From Macrostomum hystrix (taxonomy: Eukaryota; Platyhelminthes; Macrostomidae), in the NCBI GenBank assembly GCA_950097015.1, contig CATNEN010000001.1, positions 25,903,501 through 25,967,500 on the forward strand: a stretch of 64,000 nt of DNA. The letters run 5' to 3'. Both the position numbers and the translations under genes were made by a program. The notes beneath the pieces are model-generated. The model was not told the origin of the DNA, ran no database searches, and saw nothing but the letters and a program-made list of their open reading frames with translations. Positions 1-11,300 of the stretch are shown here, piece after piece (position 1 is the first letter of the stretch; each line of letters starts with the position of its first letter).

Positions 1-1575
1 CATCAACATGAATAAAAGGTGCCGGAAGACGACCATCGAGTGGTGATGGACACAGCTGCTGACCAGCCCGGCGTCTGTGACGCAAACCCATGCACCCATC
101 TCCTGTGACGATTGTTGTGGACGGCAACGAACCTGGAGTGTTCTGAATAATTTGACGGATCCGCGATTTAAATTTTACAACAATTATTGATTCGTGTATA
201 CATGCGAATGCTTGCATTTTAGTAAATTTCAACAGTGATCTAATTAAGAGCAGCAATTTAGAAATTAGACACCGTAGCTGGGGTAGCAAATTTTAGACAC
301 AATGTGCACTTCGTCTATCGTCTTTCCTAAGGAAAACCTGCTCAATTTCGAAAAACAGTAGCAAGTTATTACTCACAGCATCTGGACACAACAAGCAACC
401 GGTCGGCCAAGGAAGCACATCGCGAAGAAGTTGCCTATATCTTTTAAGCACATCGTTTCGACGAAGAGCATCGTATAAATGCAGCCATGTCTGGAAACGA
501 AAATGTTTTTCCAATTGTTATCGGCTTTGAGTTTGTTGGTAAAACGCTCTATACTTAACCATATTTATATTTTAAGATACTATCCCATTTTTAGTATATA
601 GGACTAGAAGATACAAGTTTTTTATAACTTACGCGCTGTCGACCCTCAGTGATATTATCAAACGTAAGCAAGCAGCGCACAGCTCGTAGAAGTGACATCT
701 TTCCGTCGGATGTGAGACAATCGAGCATATCCAGAAGTCTCTTGTGAATGAATTTGTCGGAACTAACTTTTGTAACAGGAAAGTAGCCCGCAATAAGCAT
801 AGCATCGTTAATAGAACATTCCGCACAAAGATGAACTGACACAAAGATGCGATCTAAAATGATATTGCCCCAGAATGTAAATACGTAAAACAATGTTAAT
901 ACGGGTAGCACCATCGCAATACACAGCAAATGTTAAAAATTACGTACGACCAAGATGGTCGTATACATTAGCAGACGTGCTACTATGTAAATCCTCTCGG
1001 GAATTAACACAGCAATGAATGACAGGCCGCTCAGCAGGAGTAGAGTCTTGGTACATCTCTCCCTATAATGAGTTTGAAGAGTAAACGAAAGTCACATCCA
1101 CGACATAAGAAGATGCACTTTCATATGAAGTTATGAACAGTCAACTTACATTCCACTCGGTAAATTTGTGCACCAGAAAGGTGCCATGCGTATCTTTCAT
1201 ACAATCCGAGCAGAATTTGCTGGCGCATGTAGTACAATATACGAAACCATCATTCATGCAGCGGCAGCACGGCTGTAGAATAAATTGCTTTAGACAAGCA
1301 GACGACTGCTGCTCAATAACTGGTTCTTCTCGCTCCCAGTCCTGTAGAGGCTGCTGCAACTTTGGTGATGCTGCCACGGAATCTACGACGTCCCAGTCCC
1401 TTTCTGCATGATCTGATACATGATCTGCTACAGAATGCTGAGAAGCTGCGGATTCCTGACTGCTTTGAGTAGTTTGCCGGTTAAAGTTGGCTCTAGCGAC
1501 ATTATAGGGCAGAAAGAGTGAACCACGGCCGCGGCGCCGCGATACTCGGATGCCAAGATTTACTGAACGAGGAAA
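1..1575 (-). CDS. KDZ-type transposase (CxC cysteine cluster), partial, 5 exons
   Basis: Seen: exons on the minus strand at 1150-1575, 951-1062, 633-853, 377-490 and <1-142. Every join has AG/GT borders and matching phase. The first exon ends in a cysteine-histidine cluster (CCRCMNDGFVYCTTC, then FCSDC, then H and H, then a Trp). Later exons read VSVHLCAEC, AGYFPVT and GCLLCPDA, and the last begins near TIVTGDGCMGLRHRRR. Known: the KDZ (Kyakuja-Dileera-Zisupton) transposases carry a CxC cluster followed by an AGxFPxT segment, a CPxC motif and then the first catalytic Asp. Inference: the DGC segment may hold that Asp, and this is the N-terminal part of a KDZ transposase or a gene derived from one. 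The first exon is preceded by an acceptor, so the start codon lies further upstream (right) and was not found; the C-terminus is off the window. The GT after 951 is a weak donor. An alternative is an unrelated B-box-like zinc protein. Confidence 0.6.
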
Positions 1576-1628
1576 CTGAAATAAAATAAAGCATAAGAAA
1601 ACTACAGTAAGGAAAAAGGAACAAAGTA

Positions 1629-1965
1629 GTGCTACAGCAGGGCAGGGGCTGGTGGTGGGGCAGGGGCAGGACTACTGCAGGGTTTGGGCAGGGGATGGGA
1701 CTGGGCAGGGGCAGGGGGTTTGGGGCAGGGGCAGGGACAGGGGGTTGGGGCAGGGGCAGGGGGTTGGGGCAGGGGCAGGGACAGGGGGTTGGGGCAGGGG
1801 CAGGGACAGGGGGTCGGGGCTGGAGCAGGGGCAGCGGCTGAGGCTGGGTCTAGGGCAGGGGTAGGGCATCGGTAGAGGCAAGGGGTGGGGTAGGGGCCAG
1901 ACAAGGGCAGTGCGAAAGTTGGACAGGGGCAGGGGCAGGGGCAGAGCAGGGTCCGTGTCATATAA
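1629..1965. repeat. G-rich minisatellite (GGGGCAGGGGCAGG)n
   Basis: A strand-asymmetric array of GGGGCAGGGGCAGGG and GGGGTTGG variants in which almost every unit has runs of three to four G. The open frames across it (Gly/Gln/Arg on one strand, Pro-rich on the other) are repeat artefacts. It lies just upstream of the first visible KDZ exon, so it may be in that gene's 5' intron or flank. Confidence 0.9.
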
Positions 1966-2299
1966 AGGGAACATAATAAATGACTTCGTTAAATCCAGCT
2001 TTATAGGCCACAGCTTGTAGTATATAAATATAACCTTCTAGCTAGTGGTTGGTATAGCTACCCTGGTAAGGTTGGCAGGTTGCTCATAACTGGAGATTTA
2101 TCTTAATTTAAGTAATTAAATGAAATATGAATTGTATCTCATTTGTCATATAATAGTTTAGGAAATCAAATAGATATAGCCTTATTTAATCACTTCGAAA
2201 TAGTGCCTCGGTTAGCAATATAAAATCATAAACCAAGTTTAATAAATTATTCTTTATAATAAATTATAAAGAAAAAAAGTATTCTTGTATAAATACTGG

Positions 2300-3725
2300 A
2301 CTGGACTGGATAGCTAGCTAGGACTAGAAAGCTAGGGAGGCAAGATAGGACTAGACAGCTAGTGGGGGGGCAGGATAGCTAGCTAGGACTGGACAGCTAG
2401 GGGGGCAGAAAAGCTAGCTAGGAATGGACAGCTAGGGGGCAGGATAGCTATCTAGGGGGGGCAGGATAGCTATCTAGGGGGGGCAGGATAGCTAGCTAGG
2501 GGGGCAGGATAGCTAGCTAGGGGGGCAGGATAGCTAGCTAAGGGGGGCAGGATAGCTAGCTAGGACTGGCCACCTAGGGGGGTGGCAAGATTTCTAGCTA
2601 GGACTGGACAGCTATGGGGCAGGATAGCTAGCTAGGACTGGACAGCTAGGGGGGCAGGATAGCTAGCTAGGACTAGGCAGTTAGGGGGGCACTGGGCACA
2701 ATAGCTAGCTAGGACTGGACAGCTAGGGGGCAGGATAGCGAGCTAGGACTGGACAGCTAGGGGCCAGGATAGCTAGCTAGGACTGGACAGCTAGGGGCCA
2801 GGATAGCTAGCTAGGACTGGCCAGCTAGGGGCCAGGATTGCTAGCTAGGACTGGGCAGTTAGGGGGGCACTGGGCACAATAGCTAGCTAGGACTGGACAG
2901 CTAGGGGGCAGGATAGCTAGCTAGGACTGGACAGCTAGGGGCCAGGATAGCTAGCTAGGACTGGCCAGCTAGGGGCCAGGATTGCTAGCTAGGACTGGCC
3001 AGCTAGGGGGCAGGATAGCTAGCTAGGACTAGACAGCTAGGGGGGCAAGATTGCTAGCTAGGACTGGGACAGCTAGGGGGCAGGATAGCTAGCTAGGGGG
3101 GCAGGATAGCTAGCTAGGGGGGCAGGATAGCTAGCTAGGGGGGCAGGATAGCTAGCTAGGGGGGCAGGATAGCTAGCTAGGGGGGCAGGATAGCTAGCTA
3201 GGGGGGCAGGATAGCTAGCTAGGGGGGGCAGGATAGCTAGCTAGGGGGGCAGGATAGCTAGCTAGGGGGGCATGATAGCTAGCTAGGACTGGCCAGCTAG
3301 GGGGGGCAAGATTTCTAGCTAGGACTGGACAGCTAGTGGGCAGGATAGCTAGCTAGGGGGGGCCTGGATAGCTAGCTAGGACTGGCCAGCTAGGGGGGGG
3401 GCAAGATTTCTAGCAAGGACTGGACAGCTAGTGGGCAGGATAGCTAGCTAGGGGTGGCAGGATAGCTAGCTAGGACTAGGCAGTTAGGGGGGCACTGGGC
3501 ACAATAGCTAGCTAGGACTGGACAGCTAGGGGGCAGGATAGCTAGCTAGGACTGGACAGCTAGGGGCCAGGATAGCTAACTAGGACTGGCCAGCTAGGGG
3601 GGCAAGATTGCTAGCTAGGACTGGACAGCTAGGGGGCAGGATAGCTAGTTAGGACTAGACAGCTAGGGGGGCAAGATTGCTAGCTAGGACTAGACAGCTA
3701 GGGGCAGGATATCTAGGAGGACTAG
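2300..3725. repeat. TAGCTAGCTAGG-rich minisatellite, 1.4 kb
   Basis: Interleaved units built from GGGGGGCAGGATAGCTAGC and AGGACTGGACAGCTAG, including a homogeneous block at about 3090-3260 with a period near 23 bp. Each unit carries the self-complementary core TAGCTAGCTA beside a run of G. There are higher-order duplications, for example blocks with GGGGGGCACTGGGCACAAT near 2690, 2870 and 3490. Confidence 0.9.
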
Positions 3726-5100
3726 AGGGCTGGGTAGCGAGGAGGACTGGATAAATATAGTATATATATATGTTATACTTTATATTGTAAAATGTATTTA
3801 ATACTAATATAGATAATGTCTCTAAATTAACAAATATGACTAGATCATAACATAAAAAGCTATTTGGTAGTTTAGAACAATTCAATAAATTTTCTTCATG
3901 CAAATGAGTGCCATATAATTTTTTATATAACTACTAACTAGCATTTATAATAACAAAAAAGCTATAACTAAACAGTATTTATATAATTTATCAGCACATT
4001 ATTGGATAAATAGATCAAATGTTTAGAAAATATATCATGCCTAGGCATAGCCTAGCTTGATTTCTACTTAACAAAAGTTTCACATCAGAAAAAGCCCATA
4101 AAGCTAAAGAACCTGAGTTAATAGTTAATTCCTGTAACCTGTTACTACAACTTTCTAATCTAGCAAGCAGTAATATAGTGGCTTTACTGTTACATTACAA
4201 GAAAATTCATATTCGACAAAAAGCAATCTTCAACTTCACCATACAATGTAAGTCACATCTATGTATAGCTTTAAAGCAACTGACTAGCTTGTAAATTCTG
4301 CAAGTAACATCAAACCTGATAATGAATCATATACCAGTGCCAGCCCCGTGCTGATGAATTTTAAATTCGTTTTTATTCAAACAGCACTTTAAAACAAAGT
4401 CGTATTTCAAAATTTAGGATTTTTAACAGGTTAAACAAAACACAATAAATCGCTTAATTTCTAGCCTTGCTGCATTGAAGTACTAGTTAGTTAAAACAGA
4501 TGAGCTTTTTCCGGTCTAGTCCATAGAAGAAAGCTTAACAGACGAGCTTTTTCCAGGCTAGACGGGAGATATTTTAAGCTTTTTCCCCGTCTAGACCTCT
4601 GCCGTCGGGTGAATTTGCCGTACGACAAAAATTTCGAATGCTGCTGTTAACATAGCCGATTTGAATTTGATTTTCTTGTAGAAACCATATGAAACAGAAC
4701 GACTGAAATGTACAATTTGATTATTTAAAAATTATTTTAATTCAGTTTTTGAAGCAACTTATTTCTTTCTTCAATTAAATTTTGTTATACAATTTATAAA
4801 ATGCTTATTTTCAAAATATCCACTCAAAAAGTAAGTTCAAGAGCTTTAAAAATGCGCACGTTTTTTCACTTCACGGCTCCAAAAAGTCACCATAGAAGAT
4901 TTTTGCAGGACGCAAGACTTTTTACGTTACAAAATAGCACTTTTATGTGCATTTTTTTTTATCAGTTTCAAAAGGCTTTTTAGTTACCTATTTGGTATTT
5001 TCTTCTTTTAAAGATTTTTGCGAAATCAGGTCTTTTTAACTTATTACGAAACTGTGGACCCACACTTTTACGCAACGCAATGCGCATGATGTCATCTTAA
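3726..5100. other. AT-rich intergenic DNA, no gene seen
   Basis: No supported exon. A short repeated phrase containing GACGAGCTTTTTCC and GTCTAGAC occurs several times near 4500-4600, perhaps a decayed repeat end. Long poly-A/T tracts are frequent. Confidence 0.6.
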
Positions 5101-6160
5101 AGCACTTGCTAAATGCTATTTATTGACACCACACTGAAGGCCTGGCGTAGCATGGTTAATAAATAGCAGCGTGAAATATAGCAAAAAAACGCATAGTACC
5201 GGAACCTCGTAATTCGGTAAAATGTTAATAGCGTCAAAATACGAATTTTCGCACACTAACGAAGATGACAGTCATCTGTACGTGTTTACTGGGCACAATA
5301 GTGATCTTGGAAGCTAAGAACCTCATAGCAAAAATTAATATATTTTCCGCCCTATGTAGTGCTCAAATGGGTTGTTTTTGCACAAAATCACGTTTTTCGA
5401 TTTTGAGAGTCAATTATAAAGTTTTTATGCAACTGACAGACGTGAATGTCACTTTTTCTGAGAGTAGTCATCTAGATGTTTCTAATAAGTACTAATATGG
5501 GTCATTCTTATGCCTCACCTATCCTTAGTATAGGTACAAAGTCATTATTTCATTTCCAGCAAGTCACGTGACCTGGCCTAAGGTGTACAACGCATCGTGC
5601 AATGCCAGCGAACATACACTCAAATTAAAGCACTTTTTAAATGTTAATTATTGACACCACACTGAGGGCCTGGCGTAGCATCATTAATAAATGGCAGCGT
5701 GAAATATAGCAAAAAAACGCATAACACCGGAACCTCGTAATTCGGTAAATGTTATTAGCGTAAAAATACGAATTTTCGCACACTAACGAAGATAGCAGTC
5801 ATCTGTACGTGTTTACTGGGCACAATAGTGCTCTTGGAAGCTAAGAACCTCATAGCGAAAATCAATAAATTTTTCACCCTATGTGTGCTCATATGGGTTG
5901 CTTTTGCACAAAATCACGTTTTTCGATTTTAAAAGTCAATTATAACAAAATTTTGCAACTGACAGACGTGAATATCATTTTTTCTGACAGTAGTCATCTA
6001 GGTGTTTCTAATAAGTACAAATTTTGGCTCATTCTTACGCTTCACCTATCCTTAGTATAGGTACAAAGTCATTATTTCATTTCCAGCAAGTCACGTGACC
6101 TGACCTGAGGTGTACAACGCATCGTGCAATGACAGCGAACATACATTCAAATTAATGTAC
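5101..6160. repeat. Tandem duplication, two units of about 528 bp
   Basis: The block starting AGCACTTGCTAAATG at 5101 recurs from 5629. The order of landmarks is the same in both: GGCCTGGCGTAGCAT, CGGAACCTCGTAATTCGG, CATCTGTACGTGTTTACTGG and AGCAAGTCACGTGACCTG. The copies differ by scattered substitutions and small indels. No gene is evident in either copy. Confidence 0.85.
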
Positions 6161-7156
6161 ATCTAAAATGTAGTTCAATGACACCAAGTGCGTCGCGCTC
6201 CGGTAATCCGCTCAAAAGTTACAGGCTAAAAAGTATGTTCGATATGCAAGCCCCCCGTACCGTCGTTAAAGTACATTTCTGTACCGGAAGCGACTTCAAT
6301 AAACTAAGACGAAATTTCAAGATATACATATTGTGCGCAATTTAGTTGTGCACCTTGCCTAAAAAGTCTGATTTTCCTAGCATGTCGTCGTTTCTTATTT
6401 TTTTGTACATTTGTATCATGAAAAATGCATAAAAATAGCCTAAATCACGTTTATCGACTTTAGCAGTGTATGGCTCAGAGTCAGTGCAACGAAACGGCTC
6501 AAAATGTATTATAAACATGTAGATCTTACCTAAATGACCGCAGTCATGTACTTTTTAGAGTCTCGCAACAAGGTTGAATTTCCTTTATTTCGGTTCGAAT
6601 ACCTACCCGTCGAATATTCGAATGTAATTAACAGGTGCGAATGTACAGTTAAAGTGAGTATCTTGGCTAAAGTCGTGCGTCATGTAAGAGTCCCAGGTGC
6701 CATCGTTAGAATGACGCAGCTCAAAGGTCGCGCGTCAGCGTCAGTTGAAAGTTGAAAAAAATGCGCATTTTTTGACACTTAAAAAACACACTTTTACAGA
6801 ATTACCTATCAAGGTAAGCATTTAGCGGAAAATAACCAATCAGTGTCTTGTAGGTCTTAAAATTCGCCAAAAGTTGGGTTCAATCAATTTTTGACTCCAT
6901 ATTGTGAATCCTTATTTTTTGAGATTAAAGATTTCGACAGGTCTAAAAAAAGCCACTTTTTTGTTGCTATGGCAACCAAGACGCGTTGCTATGGAACTTT
7001 CACGTCGCTCATCTTGTAGCCCTAAATGTTTTACGTCCATAGAGGGGTCACACATGGTTTCATCTCAAGTGGTTTTAATTCTGCATCAATTTTAGTTTCT
7101 AAAACGTTGATTTTACGTTGGGGGAGTCTCCGGGCAATCTTATCTCGGTCTCGTTT
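6161..7156. other. Intergenic, no gene seen
   Basis: Only short open frames without family resemblance or splice support were found. Nothing else recognisable. Confidence 0.5.
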
Positions 7157-7229
7157 GTCCGAAAAAATTGCCAACGAGGAGCGAAGCGAGCTTCGCTCGC
7201 TTCGCTCCTCGTTGGCAATTTTTGCGGAC
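7157..7229. repeat. Near-perfect palindrome, 27-bp arms
   Basis: Arms at 7163-7189 and 7197-7223 are exact reverse complements around a 7-nt loop, and flanking GTCCG/CGGAC extends the pairing. A single strand would form a very stable hairpin. It could be the tip of a foldback or MITE element. Confidence 0.9.
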
Positions 7230-7372
7230 TGCACTTCGACCTAACTAGAATGAACTGGAGTGACACGTAAGCTGGAATGAAAACTATATTTCTGTCTGGC
7301 TGTTCAATCTGACAAGAGAGATGATTCTCTATCGAACTCAAAGGCTTTTCTGGAACTGTATTATAGAAATTT

Positions 7373-8240
7373 GTCTATGGTTAAAAGTGGGGGCTCTGCC
7401 CCCACACCCCGTCAAGGGAGCAGAAGGCTTTTCTTCCATAGAATATCATTTTCTAGCGGGCCAAGAAACGTGACTTGTTCTTTGTTTCCGTTCAAACCAG
7501 TGCAGTTTGCGTCGCGGACCAAGGAATAACGTTTCTCGGCCCGCCCTTAGAATCAAGAAGGAATACTAATCCTTCACGCTGTCTAAGGCAGAAAGGATTC
7601 ATATATTCTATACTTATTGAACTATTAATAACAACTATAGCATTTTGCAGTCAAGTTTGAACTGCGGGCATTCAAATTAGACGCTTGACCAGATCTCACT
7701 GCTGGCACAAATGCTATCTATGGCCTAGACAAAATCACACTGGTGGGCACTCAATTTAGACAAGGGGCATTCAAATTAGACAAGTTCTCAGGCGCATTGG
7801 CTGGGCAATTTAAGATCGTGTTGCGTCTGTTGTCAGACAACCATTCTGCGAACCCTGAACTATGAAGATAAGAACAAGTTATAACAGAGTAAGCATGTGT
7901 GAACAAACAAAACAGGGTGCTCAGCACATCAATGAACAAGAGTCTCACAAGAGTCTCATCTGATAGAGAATTCAAACCATGTCTTCATTTGCCAGACAGC
8001 GTGGGATGAAGCGGAGCGTGTGCTGATACCAGTGAACGCACTTCAGTGGAGTCACGTCATCCATCGCGATTTCCCCGCACCTCTGCAGCACCATCAGTCT
8101 CCATTGAACGGCAGTCATGTCAGGAGGCGGAACAGCCAATTCTCTCTGAACTTCAGGATTGGACAATATGTGTTGTTGGTTAATATACTGTTAATTTTTT
8201 CCGTTACAATATTCTACTCGCATTGAAGAATGCCATAGAC
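7373..8240. mobile_element. Possible non-autonomous element bounded by GTCTATGG/CCATAGAC
   Basis: GTCTATGG at 7373-7380 and its reverse complement at 8233-8240 face each other, the same arrangement that brackets the Crypton-like ORF at 23758-25474. A GC hairpin (GTGGGGGC with GCCCCCAC) sits just inside the left end at about 7387-7405. A second inverted pair, GGGCCAAGAAACGT near 7458 and ACGTTTCTCGGCCC near 7530, lies within. There is no coding sequence. The boundaries are inferred from the motif only. Confidence 0.35.
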
Positions 8241-8344
8241 TAAATTCGCGGGCAAACATTGACGATTCTAATGGCCGCGCGGCCCGCGAAATCATGGGAC
8301 AACAGCAGAGGGCGGGCTGCCATTAGTTTCAACCTCGTTTTAAC

Positions 8345-11300
8345 ATGCGTAGGCTGAATACAACGAGTCGGCCCGCGACACTTGTCTATGGTAATATAGA
8401 AGCATTCCGAGAGACGCGTCTATCTTTCTCAAGTAGAGACAGCCATAGTACGAGCGTACTCGTGCTCCTGTGTAGCGAATCTGCTCTGTTAAAATTGCTT
8501 GCACCAGATCTTGACACAGACTTCAAGATGAGACGATTCCAAGAAATCAAAGAAGAGAAAGTGCTTCCTGACTGGACACCACAGGAACTGAAGAAAATTG
8601 CCAAGGTGTATAATAAGCAAACATCGTCCATTTATTATCTGGACCTAGAGTTACCAGAAAACCGCTCAAGGAGCCATTCGGAGACCTCGGAAAGTACTTG
8701 TACAACTGAAGTGAGCTCGAAGCAAAATCGAAAATTTTCCTTCACTTGCCTGAAAAACCCAGACAATATTTTGCCAGCTCTCACACTGTTGTCAATGATT
8801 CTTGCTGTGCCAGTTGGTCTCTCGATTCACCGACTGGAGCCCAGCGAACTGACTGTCGAGCTTATCAGCCTACCGGGTGAATTGCTGATCAACATGCTCA
8901 ACCTGATGGTTTTTCCGTTGCTTTTCTCTTCACTAGTGTCCGGTTCGTGCTTGCTCGTGCTTTTCTGTTTGATAATTTTTACTTTTAGCTCAGAACGTAA
9001 GTGAGCAAGCAGTCGAACAACAGTAGGGTTTGGGAGTGGGAGAAAGCTTCTACTGGGAAGGGGGGGTTTTGCAGCCAATTATAAATGATCAGGGTTAGAG
9101 GTAAGAGGAGACACTCCCTGAGGACAGGGGTTGTTGCAGCCAATTATAAATGAGCAGGGTTAGAGGTAAGAGAAACACTCCCTGAGGACAAGGGTTTTTG
9201 CAGCCAATTATAAATGAGCAGGGTTAGAGGTAAGAGGAGACACTCCCTGAGGCCAGGGGTTGTTGCAGCCAATTATAAATGAGCTGGGCTAGAGGTGAGA
9301 GAAGACACTCCCTGAAGCCAGGGGTTGTTGCAGCCAATCATAAAGCATCCGGGAGTTAGGAGCTCAATATTGCAACCTTAAAACGCCGTAAAAAGTGCCT
9401 AAATAAGTGTCCAAAATTGACCTCTCACATTAAATTAAAACGCCAGGGTTCTCTAATCCGAAGATAAAATCTATAAACCGGATTTCCGTCTTCATAATGG
9501 TATATTTCTTCTTCTTGTGCTTGGCTGCTGTGTCAATCGGCATCATTCTAACGGTCATTATTCAGCCAGGCAACTATTACTTTAAAAAAGAACTCACGGC
9601 CAGAGGCTACGTGACCAATGAAAGCCAAAGCAGCGAAGTGCTTGAACATATGCTGGACCTAATACGGTGCGTTTCGAATTGTCAAATTTAAATTTGATGT
9701 TAATAATATATTCTAAATCATATCGAACCATCGTATGATTCTCGCTGGACTAGAATAAAATAGCAATCCAAATCGCTTGATACCTTCTGCATGGAGTAGA
9801 TTAGCAATCCAAATCCCTTGATACCTTCTGCATGGAGTAGATTAGCAATCCAAATCCATTGATACCTTTTTCATGGAGTAGATTAGCAATCCAAATCCAT
9901 TGATACATTCTGCATGGAGTAGATTAGCAATCCAAATCCCTTGATACCTTCTGCATGGAGTAGATTAGCAATTCAAATCCCTTGATACCTTCTGCATGGA
10001 GTAGATTAGCAATCCAAATCCCTTGATATCTTCTGCATGGAGCAGATTAGCAATCCAAATCCCTTGATACCTTCTGCATGGAGTAGATTAGCAATCCAAA
10101 TCCCTTGATACCTTCTGCATGGAGTAGATTAGCAATCCAAATTCATTGATGCTTTCTGCATGGAGTAGATTAGCAATCAAAATCCCTTGGTGCTTACTGC
10201 ATGGAGTAGATTAGCAATCCAAATCCCTTGGTGCTTTCTGCATGGAGTAGATTAGCAATCCAAATCCCTTGGTGCTTACTGCATGGAGTAGATTAGCAAT
10301 CCAAATCCCTTGATACCTTCTGCATGGAGTAGATTAGCAATCCAAATCCCTTGGTGCTTACTGCATGGAGTAGATTAGCAATCCAAATCCCTTGGTGCTT
10401 ACTGCATGGAGTAGATTAGCAATCCAAATCCCTTGGTGCTTACTGCATGGAGTAGATTAGCAATCCAAATCCCTTGGTGCTTACAATACAGAGTCGACCA
10501 ATAATAAATAAACTTACAGCTTATATTATCATTTGAGTCTCACTGCATGAGGTGCCACATTTCAGAAACATTATCCCAGATGGCTTACTTCAAGAAACAT
10601 TTCGCAAAAATAAATTTACTGTAAAATACAGCAATGACACAAATGGCTTAGTGCAGATCGAGAATAATTATGTTGAAGGGATGAACTTGCTGGGTAAGTT
10701 TTAAGTATCCTTATATGCTCAGTTAAATAATTGGCCTGTCACTAAGCCGCAACCCAACCCCAATTTCAGCTTGCGTCAGTTTCTCAATTTTCTTCGGTTT
10801 GGCGATAAAACGCTTGTCAAATCACACGGGAGACCTGATTGACCTGATGGTTGCCATCAACGACACTTGCTGCATGATGGTGCGGGTCATAACTTGGTGA
10901 GTCCTCGGTGCAATCTAATGACCAAAAAAGCAACTGACCCAATCTCTAACTGACCCAATCTCTAACTGACCCATTCTATAACTGACCCATCTCTAACTGA
11001 CCCAATCGCTAACTGACCCATTCTCTAACTGACCCAATCTCTAACTGACCCAATCTCTAACTGACGAAATCTCTAACTGACGAAATCTCTAACTGACCCA
11101 ATCTCTAACTGACCCAATCTCTAACTGACCCATTCTATAACTGACCCATCTCTAACTGACCCATTCTCTATCTGACCCAATCTCTAACTGACCCAATCTC
11201 TAACTGACCCATTCTATAACTGACCCATCTCTAACTGACCTAATCTATAACTGACCCATTCTCTAACTGACCCAATCTCTAACTGACCCAATCTCTAACT

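Noticed and set aside
1141-1377. B-box zinc finger (TRIM-like) gene
   Set aside because: The Cys/His spacing plus the downstream AGYFPVT and CPxC exons fit the KDZ CxC cluster better; no RING or coiled coil is present.
9735-10490. CRISPR-like regular repeat spacing
   Set aside because: Units are contiguous with no unique spacers, and the array lies in an intron of an animal gene.
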